From: Diphasiastrum complanatum
Taxonomy: Eukaryota > Streptophyta > Lycopodiopsida > Lycopodiales > Lycopodiaceae
Direction: 5' to 3'
DNA length: 64,000 bases
NCBI GenBank assembly: GCA_029204225.1
Contig: MU831890.1
Span: forward strand, 34,240-98,239
The notes beneath the pieces were generated by a model. The model did not search any database, was not told the origin of the DNA, and was given only the letters and a program-made list of their open reading frames with translations. This document shows positions 34,108 to 44,660 of the stretch, in pieces (the first letter of the stretch is position 1; every line of letters starts with the position of its first letter). Both the position numbers and the translations under genes were made by a program.

Positions 34108-34528
34108 ACCTTATGCGGGACCATATCATGTCACCAGGAAGATCAACCCAGTGGCTTACCGATTGGCGCTGCCATCCAGCTTGGATATACACAATGTGTT
34201 TCATATCTCATTACTCAAATGGTACGAACCAGATGAGCGATTTGATCAGCAACACGAACTTCGTCACCCACCAACGACACTTGATGATACAAAGAGGCAG
34301 CTTGTACCAGAACAAATATTGACACATAGAAAGCGAACTGGCGTGCAACGTGAATATCTAGTGAAGTGGCTACGGGCTCCACTCATTGAGGCTTCTTGGG
34401 AGTACGAAGACAAACTTAAGGAGGGAGCCCCTGAAGTACTTGCAGATTATCTGCAGAAGAATCAACGAAATAGTCGTTTTCCCAGATCGGCACACAAAGC
34501 ACTACCTGGCGGCATGCCTCCTACATAA
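34108..34528 (+). pseudogene. Gypsy integrase C-terminus with chromodomain
   Basis: The frame from about 34108 gives PYHVTRKINPVAYRLALP and HNVFHISLLKWYEPDE, the conserved integrase C-terminal GPF/Y-like and VFHVS motifs of chromoviruses. It then gives LVPEQILTHRKRTGVQREYL and LVKWLRAPLIEASWEYEDKL, a chromodomain at about 34301-34460. The aromatic positions (YLVKW and ASWE) are kept, and in active elements they bind methylated histone tails and direct integration to heterochromatin. The frame is open to the stop at 34528. Everything upstream in pol is missing, so it survives as an orphan 3' end between LTRs. Confidence 0.85.
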
Positions 34529-34772
34529 ACACTCATGGCCAATTTTGAAGTTCAAGGAACTTCCAAGTATCTTTCTTAAGTTTGTCAATAAATCAATTGC
34601 AGCTTTACACAGGTTTTACGTAAGTGAACCTTATCTACACTTTTTCTGTGCTACTGCCAATGTAACTTTTTGATTCAAAAGTTGTTAAGGCCTGTGAATT
34701 GGGCCCGTGCCGTACGTCCTAGGTCTAGTTTGGCCCTGATGAGGACATCAGCTTTTTCAAATGAGGAGAGGA
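34529..34772 (+). mobile_element. Gypsy 3' untranslated region and polypurine tract
   Basis: Follows the chromodomain ORF directly and ends AATGAGGAGAGGA, a polypurine tract, before LTR copy 3 at 34773. It parallels 30490-30713. Confidence 0.75.
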
Positions 34773-36822
34773 TGTTGTAAAGCTGACTTAGGTGCACCTA
34801 GTGTGCCCTGTAAGACTCTAAGGGGTGACGCTCCCTAAGGTCCCAGAGCAAGTTAGAACGTCAAGGATTGAGCCTCCGATCTGTGGTGAGCCAGTCAAGT
34901 AGTCACAAGTCATGAGCTAGCTCTGGAGCTCGAGTCATGGCCTAGTCAGGAAGCAAGTTGATTCTGTCGTCCAGACGGCTCCTGGGACCCATGTCCGGGA
35001 GCCAGACTGATTCTGCCAGGCTTGCCAAGCTTAATCAGCAAAATAAAAACTAAGTCCCAAAAAGCGTGCTTTACCAGAAAGCACTATGTTTCAGAACAGA
35101 GGGGGTGCGCCGAATCACAGCAGAACTATAAGGGGAGTCCGGCAGACAGAAACTTGGGCAGCTCAACCAGCGCCAGGAATCCAGTCGCCAGGTCTCAGCT
35201 CCCTCTACCAGCACGAGCCAGGCACAATGCCCAGCACGTGTTGGTTGCCCCGAGACCGGTCAGTCTATGTATGAATGTAACCTCTTCCAAATCTAATAAA
35301 ACTGATCCTTGGGAATGATTACCATTTCGGTTTCACCTCTGGGACTGGTCCAAGTGGAAGGACCCTTACTACAACCTTTTTGCGTCGCTGGCGCCTAAGG
35401 GTCCATGTCATTGCCGCTATGCCAATTGGTCAGTTTTGGCGACCAGTATGCCTTGGGTTTCATGTGTGGCTTGTCTTTGCCTTTGGTTACCTTTTGGGGA
35501 CGGATTCTGAGTTGGCTTTCGGGTTGGTTGGGATTCCAGTTTTCTTAAGTCTGAATGGTTAAGCTTGTTACGTTTCTGAGTTGGTTTTTACGTAAGTGCA
35601 TGATGGATGAATGTTAGACTTAAGCGCATGTTGGGGAAACTGCTCAAGTCCCAGCGCCCTTTGAGGCACCGGCGCAACACATTGTCCCCGGCGCCAGCAG
35701 CGCCCCTGCTGCTCCCGGTGCCACTGTGACCATAATCCAGCCGGCGCCAAGTTCCTATGGCTGAACATCTTTGATCGGTTCTAGCGAAGTCCAGAGAGCT
35801 CAGATCGATGTGCAATCACCTCACACGATCTAGGCATGATTAAAGGAAGCCTGAGGATCAATAAAATCTAGAGAGAGAAAATGACTTTCTAGAGAGAGAA
35901 AAATGTGCTTTACCAGCCTAGGTAGAGTGCTTGCTATGAGGGGGGGTGCCGAATCCCACCAATACTATAGGGGAGTGCGAATTGCGACTCAGGGCAAGCT
36001 CCAACCAAGTCTCAGCCTCCCTTGCTGGAATGTTGTCATGGCTCTCGCCTTGGCATGCTAGCACCCCAGAGACTAGGGTCAGTCACAAACTTGAAATGTA
36101 ACCTTCTTAGATTTATCAATAAAGTGGGATTTTTCTCAAACTGACTCTGATTACCTTCTGGGTTTCAGTGTTCGGTAAAAGCGCCAGTTGTAAGGCCGCT
36201 TTAAAATTTTTAAGTTGGCACATAGTTGAGGGTCGTATCCCGGGACGCCAGCGGTATGCCGCCGGGACCATTTGGTCCGTGGCGCCAGCGGTATGCTGTC
36301 GGGACCATTTGGTCCAAGAACTGGTTGTCTCCATATCTGTCGCGGCTTGTGGTTCTGAGTGTTCCTTGCATGAACGTGAATGGGTTAAGCTCTTGGGGAA
36401 CGGGCTCTAACCTGTCAACTGAGTTGGATGGCTTGCTTGGGTGGAAGTTACCTATTTATGGCTGTCCAGTCTGGCGTGGCCCAAGGTTGGCTTCCAGCGC
36501 TCGTGACGAAGCTTTTAGTTGGTTAAGTCTGATGTAAGTCAGACCGCTTGCTTGGAATGGATGTTACTCGTTCTTCGAGTTGGTTAAGTTTGATGTATGT
36601 CGGGCGGCTTGCTTGGAGGGAGGTCACCCACATCGGGACCCCCGATCTGGCATGGCGCCAAGTTGGATCTCAAGGTTGGTTTTCGAAACTTCAAGTTGGT
36701 TAAGTTTGATCGTTGTTGGCGAGTTGGCTGCTTGTATGTCAAGTGGGTCTGGACGGCAAGAGTTGAAGGCTGGGAAGCTAAGTCGTGGTTCCCGGCTCCC
36801 TTTGGGATGCATGCGCTACATG
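34773..36822 (+). mobile_element. Chimeric Gypsy LTR (A then B type) between PPT and PBS
   Basis: Starts as type A (TGTTGTAAAGCTGACTTAG), with the conserved hairpin at 35066-35084. At about 35683 it switches to type B text (ATTGTCCCCGGCGCC to AAGGAAGCCTG, matching 29318-29490). A second, variant form of the LTR core follows at about 35900 (GTGCTTTACCAGCCTAGG). It continues through degenerate tandem repeats and ends CATGCGCTACA before a primer site. A polypurine tract on its left and a primer site on its right is the signature of an LTR shared by two tandem internal regions. Confidence 0.65.
36247..36720. repeat. Tandem repeats inside the chimeric LTR
   Basis: A 37-bp unit (GCCAGCGGTATGC to CATTTGGTCC) is present twice at 36247-36315. 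Farther on, GTTGGTTAAGT with GGCTTGCTTGG recurs with a period near 61 bp (36518, 36579) and again at 36694. The repeats are non-coding although they keep several small frames open. Confidence 0.7.
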
Positions 36823-36835
36823 TGGTATCAGAGCC
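36823..36835 (+). other. Gypsy primer-binding site (initiator Met tRNA)
   Basis: TGGTATCAGAGCC follows two bases after CTACATG, close to the LTR end ...GCTACA. Orientation is plus, so an internal region starts to its right. Confidence 0.75.
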
Positions 36836-37441
36836 GACTGGCCGGTCAGCTATGCGGATCTCACGGAAATGGCCACGGTTTGGGGTTCATCAAGACAACT
36901 GTTGTGCAAGGTGTTGCCCACAGTGTATGCATGGGTGCGTCCACGGTCGGGGTGGTCGACAGAATGGGGGACTTGATGAATCAAGGTGCTGCCCTTGAGG
37001 TGTAAGCACGGTCAGTTCTCGCAGTTCGGGCCTGGCGCCGTCTGCACGTAGGACGGATGAGGCAAAGTGCTGCCTAGGTAGGTGAAAGCACGGTCTGTAC
37101 CTTGTGGGGTGCGGGGCAACATATTTGAACTGTACGGGTTAACCATTGATACAAAGATGTTGCTCGAATTCGGGTGTAAAGCATGGGTGGTTAGCTGCCG
37201 GTGCGGGATAGCTGCCGATCGTTTAGCTATAAGGGCTATCGACCAAAAAGTGGTGGGGTGTGACTGAGGCAATGTGCTGCTTAATGGTGAAAGAACGGAT
37301 AGTTGGAGGGGTGTCCTATGTGGGCTGATTCTGTGATCGATTTGTATGGGCGCGGCCAGGCAAAGGTCCATTGGCAGGACCATCTCAAAGGGGGACCTTG
37401 TCTTTGTTACTTGTTAGTAAACCTGCCTGAGTTAGTAAACC
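36836..37441 (+). mobile_element. Gypsy leader, truncated
   Basis: Leader after the primer site. Three similar words of the form GTGCTGC...GGTG(T)AAGCACGG occur near 36985, 37070 and 37275, suggesting a short repeated element. The block from 37136 to 37430 duplicates 31635-31925. The internal part ends at about 37441, where a truncated Copia LTR starts. The word GTTAGTAAACCTGC is doubled there (37416-37443). Confidence 0.65.
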
Positions 37442-37830
37442 TGCGGTGAAGCGGCTACCAACTTTGTACATATGCAAAGACTGGCGTAAATAGCCTTAAA
37501 GGCTTGTAAGATATATTCTCTCTTGTAAATCTCTATATTAGCTGAATGAAGCTATGTAAGTGTTAATTTGAATTTCTCTTTCGATCGGAGTTATATGTAG
37601 CCAGCGTTATCACGCTCAGCAAGCTGAAGGTATTACTTCAAGCCATTGTACTCACTGTTGATATTTATTAGAGTGCAATTTTTGTCTCACTACTGCGTCG
37701 GTCATTTGCGCAAACTGTATGAATTCTTCTACTTGAATATTTCTGCTGCTAACTGTTGCGTTTCTGTTCCTACATGCTACGCTCTAAGCAACCGAGCTTC
37801 CGCTGCGCTCATGACCACCATTTTACGACA
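37442..37830 (+). mobile_element. Copia 5' LTR, 3' portion only
   Basis: Begins GGTGAAGCGGCTACCAAC, which recurs at 41464 in the 3' LTR. It ends CATTTTACGACA just before the primer site. About the first 440 bp of the LTR, as judged from the 3' copy, are missing here. Confidence 0.8.
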
Positions 37831-37842
37831 TGGTATCAGAGC
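37831..37842 (+). other. Copia primer-binding site
   Basis: TGGTATCAGAGC directly abuts the LTR end ACGACA, the classic arrangement for initiator-tRNA priming. Confidence 0.85.
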
Positions 37843-37973
37843 AGGCATTTCAGTAATCTGCATTTCTACTACGGATTATGAGTCTTGTTTATATCAAGAC
37901 GTCTTTCTAGCAAACGCGCATCCAACAATATTTCGACCATCATTGTTTCTACCAATGATCTCGTTCAACCAGA

Positions 37974-38561
37974 ATGGATCCATCATCTAGTTCATCTCGC
38001 ATTGAGAAACTCGATGGAGATAACTACCATCTCTGGAAATTCAAAATGAAGGTCATACTTCTAGCCAAAGAATTGTGGGACATTGTTGATGGCACAGAGC
38101 TCAAACCAGAAGGTGATGCAGCCATCGTCACCAAGTGGAGACTGAGAGATGGCAAAGCATTTGCCATGATCACCCTCAATATCAATGACACCCATATCAG
38201 CCACATACATGCTGCTCAAACCGCTAAGGATGCATGGGACATCCTAGCAACTCTCTACGACATTAGAGACGTTACATCCAAGTTCCATCTGCGGAAAAAA
38301 TTCTTCAATCTCAGAATGTCTGAAGTAGATAGTGTTTTGAGTTACCTCAACACTTTCAAAAATCTTATGGAGCAGATGACTGCAACTGGCTCAATCATAG
38401 AGGATTTTGGTGCACTCATGACTCTATTATCGAGTCTACCTTTAGCCTATGAAAATTGGGTAATGGCAATTTCTACCTGGGAGCACCTCACTCTATCAAG
38501 AGTAATTTCGCTGTTCCTACAAGAGGAGATCAGAAGATCAGCATCCTCCTCAGGCTCATGA
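37974..38561 (+). CDS. gag: Copia Gag, intact reading frame
   Basis: A 195-codon frame starting MDPSSSSSRIEKLDGDNYHL and ending ASSSGS. It contains a full UBN2/gag-polypeptide domain: WKFKMKVILLAKELWDIVDG, then KWRLRDGKAFAMITLNIND, then AKDAWDILATLYDIRDVTSK, then LLSSLPLAYENWVMAIS. Gag forms the virus-like particle in which Copia RNA is reverse transcribed. The usual Copia polyprotein continues into a zinc knuckle and pol. Here a TGA (38559-38561) ends the frame, and the knuckle (FCRYCKRTGHEIKDY, about 38720-38765) is in another frame and has a stop replacing the last Cys. It is the best-preserved Copia gag in the window. Confidence 0.85.
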   Translation: MDPSSSSSRIEKLDGDNYHLWKFKMKVILLAKELWDIVDGTELKPEGDAAIVTKWRLRDGKAFAMITLNINDTHISHIHAAQTAKDAWDILATLYDIRDVTSKFHLRKKFFNLRMSEVDSVLSYLNTFKNLMEQMTATGSIIEDFGALMTLLSSLPLAYENWVMAISTWEHLTLSRVISLFLQEEIRRSASSSGS

Positions 38562-40340
38562 TTGGATCCTCAAGCTCTATATTCAAAAAATCAGAATGTA
38601 GATCCAAGAGATCTACAAAGTCAGGCTACACTGACAAGAAGAGCAACATGCAATCTGGACCAAATTTTGATCCAGGATCGAGTTCAAGCTCTTCATCATT
38701 CCAACCTATGCATAAACTATTCTGCAGATACTGTAAGAGGACTGGCCACGAAATCAAGGACTACTGAACTTTGAAGTACAACAACGAAAAGAAGAAACAG
38801 TTCCAACAACAAGCACATAGTGCTACAATGAGTCACTCAAATTAGCAACAAGAAGAAGAGGAAGATGACCAAAGTCAAAGAACAACAAGATATCTATTCC
38901 TGGTATCTAGACTCCGGAGCAACTCAACACATGACTCACCATCGCAACTGGTTCAAAGACTAAAAGTCATTCACCCACTCTCAAGTCGTGCAACTTGGAG
39001 ACAACTCATCACATTCAATCGAAGGTGAAAGAACACTTAGAGTTGAATTCAAAAGAGGTGAGGTCAAGTTGTTGTCCAACGTTCTCCACGTTCCAAATCT
39101 GACCAAGAATCTGCTCTTAGTTAGTAGAATCACCGATTCAGGTCGGAGGGTCGAACTCAGCCATTGCTATTTTTCTAACAGTCAAGCTCTTCACACAACC
39201 ACTTCTGAATCAACTGATATGCTGTGGCATTTCAGACTTGGCCATCTTAACTACAACAATATTTAACAAATGTTAGCTCAGAGACTAGTACAAGATTTGT
39301 CTTCAGTCAACAAGCCAACTTCTCCATGTGAAATCTGTATTATCAGCAAGCATGCTAGAAGTCCCTTCAGTTCAGACTCAATTCATACATCCAAGGGCTT
39401 GCTTGACCTTGTACATAGCGACATTTGTGGCTCGATGTAGACTGCTTCTCCAGGGGGAGCTCTCTATTTCCTAACCTTCATCAACGACTTCTCTCGAAGG
39501 ACTGCAACCTACTATATGAAGAACAAATATGAAGCATTCAAGTTCTTCAAGCAATTCAAGGTGTATGCAAAAAACCAGACCTAGAAGAAGATCAAGGCTC
39601 TACACACAGATGGAGGGGGAGAGTACATCTCCACATAATTCAAGGAGTTCTGCAAGGCCAACGAGATACTTCAACAATATAAAACCAGCTACTCACCTCA
39701 GTCCAATGAGTGGAAGAATAGGACACTCATCGAAAGTGCCAAGAGCATGATGGCCCATGCCTCTCTTCCAAATAAATTCTGGACGGAAGCTGTTACTACA
39801 GCTGCCTATTTACAGAATCGATCCATCACCAAGGCCCTAAATGGCAAGACACCTTATGAGGTGTGGACATGATTAAAGCCATCACTCAAACATATTCGAG
39901 TGTTTGGATGCCTCGCTTTCGCTCAGATTCCTGAGGATCTAAGAAGAAAGCTAGATGACAAGAGCAGAAAAACAACCTTCATTGGCTATTCCCCAAACCA
40001 CAAGGCATACAAAATCTACAATCTAGATACCGAGAAGGCATTCACCAGTAGAGATGTCATTTCTGTGGAAGACCAGTTCATCGACCACAAAGGAAAAGCT
40101 ACTGATAAATCTGAATCCAGGATCGAGCAACCAGTCAATTCCGATCTAGAGATTCAACTGCAGAATCTTGACGCTGACTCAAACAATGAGTCAGAACCTC
40201 AACTAGTCAACCCACATCAGAGGACCGAAGTTCAACCCAAAATGTCGAACAGGTCTAGACAACCTCCATCTAGATTTATGGATGATCCGGCCTGCTACTT
40301 TGTGCAGGAACCTACCACCATTTCTGAGGCCATTTCAATC
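38562..40340 (+). pseudogene. Copia protease-integrase, broken frames
   Basis: After the knuckle, the protease site WYLDSGATQHMTHH is intact near 38902-38945. The pre-integrase region (LWHFRLGHLNYNN) is at 39222-39262, and zinc ligands (CEICIISKHAR) follow near 39329. The integrase core shows FINDFSRRTATYY (Asp changed to Asn in the usual FIDDFSR), HTDGGGEYIS and SPQSNEWKNRTLIES (the catalytic Glu region is disturbed). The C-terminal part, FGCLAFAQIPEDLRRKLDDK, is in the open frame 39900-40535. Stops interrupt several places (about 39261, 39438, 39581). Confidence 0.85.
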
Positions 40341-41016
40341 CATCATCGACTCACTGATGTACGCAATAATCTGCACGCGACCAGACCTTGCATATTCAAT
40401 CAGTATGCTCAGTCAGTTCCTGTCAAATCCAGGCGTAGTTTGTTGGAAAGCGCTAACAAAAGTCATGAAGTACATCCAAGCAACGAAAACTCTCAGCATC
40501 TACTATGGAGGCAACCAAACTACCAACATCCTTGAAGCCTACATAGATTCGGATTGGGCAGGAGATGTCGACACTAGAAAATCAGGTTCTGGATTTGTAT
40601 TTTTATACAACCAAGGCCCAATCTCATGGAACAGCCGGAAGCAGACCTCAGTTGCATTATCATCAACGGAATCTGAATACATGGCTCCCACAAATGCAAC
40701 CAAAGAGGCAATCTGGCTAAGGCAACTTCTTGCAGATTTGAATCTTGCACAAATGCTCCCTACAACAATCTATTGTGACAATCAAAGCACAATAGCACTT
40801 TCTCTCAATCCGAGATTTCACTCTCGAAGCAAACATATAGAAATCAGGTATCATTACCTTAGAGAGAAAGTGCACAACAAGGAAGTAGAATTAATTTTCT
40901 GCAGAATAAACTACATGGCAGCATATTACTTCAGAAAGGCTATATCAAAGGAGCAACATCTCAGATTTAACGATATGTTAAATCTGAAGATCAAAGTTTT
41001 TCAAGATCCTCATTAA
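40341..41016 (+). pseudogene. Copia RT tail and RNase H after an internal deletion
   Basis: The linker text (CYFVQEPTTISEA, 40290-40335) is followed within a few bases by sequence from the end of RT (SIIDSLMYAIICTRPDLAYS). The entire RT core, including the YVDD motif, is absent. RNase H is then complete in pattern: AYIDSDWAGDVDTRKSGSG (first Asp), SSTESEYMAPTNATKEAIW (Glu), IYCDNQSTIALSLNP (Asp), and HSRSKHIEIRYHYLREKV. The ADILTK-like end reads AAYYFRKAISKEQHL. A frame shift lies between the 39900-40535 frame and the 40282-41016 frame. The product cannot reverse transcribe. Confidence 0.9.
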
Positions 41017-41022
41017 GGGGAG
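41014..41022 (+). other. Copia polypurine tract
   Basis: TAAGGGGAG directly before the LTR start TATTAGATTTCTT. The usual terminal TG appears mutated to TA in this copy. Confidence 0.75.
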
Positions 41023-41526
41023 TATTAGATTTCTTATGCTCAACCTTAAAATATCGTTAAGTAATGAGCATCTTGAAAACAGAAGGCTAACAACATGATT
41101 TTGGACCTTCACATTTTTTTTTTCCTTTTTAAGTTTTCTACATTTATGCCTTAAACGATTTAAGGCACCTTTGCTTTTTTGCCCTTTTTTCGTGCCTTCA
41201 CGAAAAATGCAATGCAAAACCCAGAATGTCTTAAAACCATTTTTTTTAAGCACCTCCGTCTTTTTTGCTGCCTTAAAACTAAGGCACCTTTGGCTTCTTC
41301 GCTGTCTTAAATCTAAGGACGTCTTCAAGATTTGCATACCTTCAGTCTAACGGACACCTTTGAGTTTTTCGGTTTTTTTGCATTTTTCTACATTGGCAAA
41401 CCAACATCGCCAAACGTATCAACAACCATAAAAATAGCTGGACAACCCAATATCCAAAAGGTGGTGAAGCGGTTACCAACTTTGTACATATGCAAAGACT
41501 GGCGTAAATAGCCTTATAGGCTTGTA
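41023..41526 (+). mobile_element. Copia 3' LTR, 5' portion only
   Basis: Begins after the polypurine tract and contains repeated TTAAGGCACCTTTG words (41158-41290). It includes the block 41461-41526 shared with the 5' LTR. It stops after CTTGTACAC, so the last roughly 320 bp of the LTR are missing. The two LTR copies overlap only in about 66 bp. Confidence 0.75.
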
Positions 41527-42640
41527 CACTTGGAGTGTTTGGAGATGAAATACAAGGAATGATGTGGTCCTAGATGCTCATACTGATCATACCCAATGTC
41601 TTTGTAGCTCGTGTGTCCCAATCTTGTTGGCTACTTAATATTTCTTCATGTTCCTTTTTTGAAATGTCTTCTTCTCTTTCAAATTGAGCCAAATCTATTT
41701 CAAAATGCATTTCTTATTCTATCTCTATCTTCCAAGCATCTTGCATCATCGACATGTTTCACATTTTGAATTTCCAAATTGAATATTTTTTTTCCATCCT
41801 TGATTTAGGCAAGAGTAGCATCGAATCTATATTCAATATAGCGTAGAGCACAAGAAACTGAGCAATTTACCTTTTTGGATAACTAATGTCGCGGGAGCGC
41901 GTGCGTGGGACTGATTCGTGTTCGTCCTCACTTCGTCTTCTTTATCACGAACAATTTTCTGTGTTTTAATTTTCTTTTGTGGGGAAGCCCTTACAAGATC
42001 CCAGACACTCAACTACGCATCACAGAACATATTCTATTCTAGCAATCATGATACACAACACAAGACAAGGTGCATGAAAATAGAGTAACTGAATTATCAG
42101 TTTCAGTTTAGAGTGAATTCGTCAGTGTCTCGCTCGTTGGCGAAATGACATTCTACTCTTTCGCTGTGTTCTTCTCGTTGCAGACTTCCATGCACAGCTC
42201 TGGTGTCTTTACTTTCTTACTCTATTCGCTACGTCTCTCTCTGTCTCTTACAGATTTTTGTATTCACATCTACTATTATGATCCAGAGAGGATCATTTAT
42301 ACCTCCACTATGTGGAGTTTACAAGATAGTTAAACATCGAATCACATGACTAGTTAATGCTAATCAACTAGTTAGTTAGTCTCCGTCGTTGCTACTCGTT
42401 TCAGTTGGGCATGAAGCCCGTTGAGCTGCCAACTGGCAGCGCAAAAGATTTTTCTTCGTCTATTTCATAATCTCCCGTTTTCTTTCGTTCTTTTCGTTTC
42501 TTTTCTTTTTCGTTTCGAGTCCCTTTTGCGGTCTGCGGTCCTGGAGGTGTGTTTGCGATTCGCGATTGATTCGCGAATCGTTCGTGCTTCGAGTCAAAGA
42601 CACGTTGACTGTCACAAATTGTTCGACTTTCGTGTCTTGT
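41527..42640. other. Non-coding, probably the LTR of the next Copia
   Basis: No domain found. The sequence to the left of the minus-strand Copia (42640-44842) is expected to hold its 3' LTR. T/C-rich tracts at 42230-42250 and 42470-42520 fit an LTR leader, but no second copy is available to fix the ends. Confidence 0.4.
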
Positions 42641-43243
42641 TCATGCTACGACAAAGCTGCAGGAGTCCATCATTTTTTACACTTCCTCTTGAACCCTGTA
42701 GCTTTGTTCGTTTAATCCAATTGCCTCTCTGTGCTTGGTAAAGAGTGGGTTGTCGAGCGGTTTTGTGAGGAGATCTGCAATCATATTTTCTGATTTTATG
42801 TGATGCACCTGGAGCTCTCCTTTCGAGATCAAATCTCAAATATGATGGTACTTCAGAGGAATGTGCTTTGTCTTTGAATGGAAGACAGGATTCTGGGACA
42901 GATAGATGGCACTCTGAGAGTCTATCATCATTGTGCCTGGCCCCTCTTGTGGTATCCCGATTGCTTTTAACATCATTTGTAGCCACACTACCTCATTCGC
43001 CACTTTCGAGGCTGCGACATACTCAGCTTCTCAAGAGGATTGAGCTACCAAGGTTTGCTTTTTGCATATCCAACTGATTGCAGCTCCGCACGATATCGTA
43101 CATCCTCCAGTAATGGACTTGTTGTCATCTTTGCAGCTCGCCTAGGTCGCATCACTGTAGTGATGTAGCTCGAATCCTTTCTCTTCGTTTCTAGCTTTGT
43201 AGGTTAATCCAACATTCTGGGCACCCTTCAGATACTGTAGAAT

Positions 43244-43594
43244 TCATTTGGTCATTTTCCAATGTGCTAGACCAGGATTGGAACAGAATTGGCTCAATGC
43301 GTAAATAGAGAAGGCTAGATCGAGTCTGGTACAAATTGTTAAGTACATCAGACTACTGATTAAGTTCTGGTAGGATATACCTGCCATCTTCTGTTCTTCC
43401 TCTTCTGTTTTTGGGCAATCCTGTTTCGTGAGCTTGGCTCCAACGATCATTGGTGTGGCTTTCTCTTCACAGTCCATCATGTGGTACTGCTTCAGCACTT
43501 TTCTGGCATATTCTGATTGACTCAAGTGCATTTCGATAGAGGTTTCCTTCTCTGCATCCGCAACTTGTTTGTCGTCTTCTCGATCATACAACAA
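43244..43594 (-). pseudogene. Copia RT C-terminal fragment
   Basis: A frame containing IEMHLSQSEYARKVLKQYHM, TPMIVGAKLTKQDCPKTEEE and NLISSLMYLTICTRLDLAFS, the conserved tail of Copia RT before RNase H. The first 15-20 residues of the frame overlap the end of the protease frame in another register, marking the deletion junction at about 43550-43590. Confidence 0.85.
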
Positions 43595-43599
43595 GTGTT

Positions 43600-44004
43600 G
43601 CCGTCGAACAAAACTCGAATGCCTAGATCTGCCATCTTGGATACATATAGCATATCTTTTCTGAGTGAGGGCACATAGAGTGCTCCTGGCAGTTTTGCTT
43701 GGCCTGACAGTGTTCGTAGTTGTAGAGAGCCGATGCCCTTGACATCGTGTCTGCTTCCATCGCCTAGAATCACCGCTCTGTCATTTTCGAGTTTGCGAAA
43801 GTTGATCAAGATCTTCTTGTTGCAGGTTATGTGAGATGTTGCTCCTGAATCGATGACCACATCGTAGTCATGTTCGGAGTAGCTTGTCAAAGCTTCATCG
43901 AGTATCGTAAAAGCTTCGTCACCTCTTTCTGCATCTTTAGATGATTCTGCAACGTTTGCCTTTTCAGCTTTGTTTTTTTTTTTTTGGGTTGAATCTGCAG
44001 TCAT
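43600..44004 (-). pseudogene. Copia protease segment
   Basis: The frame includes the aspartic protease site VVIDSGATSHITCNKKI (intact D-S-G-A-T) and the following GDGSRHDVKGIGSLQL and LYVPSLRKDMLYVSKMADLG, the standard region between protease and pre-integrase. It stops being Copia-like after CCMIEK, where the deletion begins. Confidence 0.85.
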
Positions 44005-44660
44005 ATGCAGAATGTCCTTTCTTCTTGCAATGCATGCAAGGTATTGCTAGATTGAACCAGCATTTGTTGGATGTATGGCCTGGTTTGTGGCAGTGATCGC
44101 AGGAAGAAGATTGTTGATTCGAGGACTTCGTCTTCTCGAATCTTGGCTTGTTTTTGTTCTTCTTCTTTCCTTTTGTGAAGAGAGCCTTCTCTTGATCACT
44201 GCTTCCCTCTCTTTCGTCTCTCATCAGCGACAAGACTGAATACTTTGTCGAATGTCATATCTGGTAGACTCAGTATGAGCATTCTCAGCGGCTGATAGGA
44301 CGTCGGTAGAGATTTCATGAAGCACATCAGCTGCTGTGGTGTTGGGACCTGGTGCTCCTGTCTTGATGCAGCGAGTTGAGTGAAGATCGTTCTGATCTTC
44401 TCAACGTGCTGATCCAACTGGTTGCCATCCCACCTTGTTGATTGCAGCTGATTATGAAGGTGCATGACTGAAGCTGTTGTCCTCACTTCATACTTCTGCT
44501 TTAATCTTCCCCACGCTGCATGGCTACTTTCGCAGTCTTCAATCTGCATGAGTAGATCTTCATTTATGGACGAAACGATGATCGCCATTGCGCGCTCATC
44601 CTTTCTGATCCATTCAGCTCTCCTCGGGTCTCCCTCTGGAGGCTGCAGGTATGCCTAGTG
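43964..44660 (-). pseudogene. Copia Gag (UBN2) with two zinc knuckles
   Basis: The first part reads RKDERAMAIIVSSINEDLLM, AAWGRLKQKYEVRTTASVMH and MCFMKSLPTSYQPLRMLILS, a UBN2 Gag. A frame change near 44215 leads to CDHCHKPGHTSNKC and CMHCKKKGHSAYDC, two CX2CX4HX4C knuckles that bind RNA. The N-terminal 40-60 residues usual for this family are missing or out of frame near 44660-44700. Confidence 0.8.

Noticed and set aside
36226-37005. Overlapping frames of 100-140 codons in the chimeric LTR
   Set aside because: They lie in GC-rich tandem-repeat DNA of an LTR, overlap in several frames and show no domain.
42612-42986. 124-codon minus-strand frame
   Set aside because: It overlaps the Copia RNase H tail in a different register and has no domain; it is a shadow of the element.
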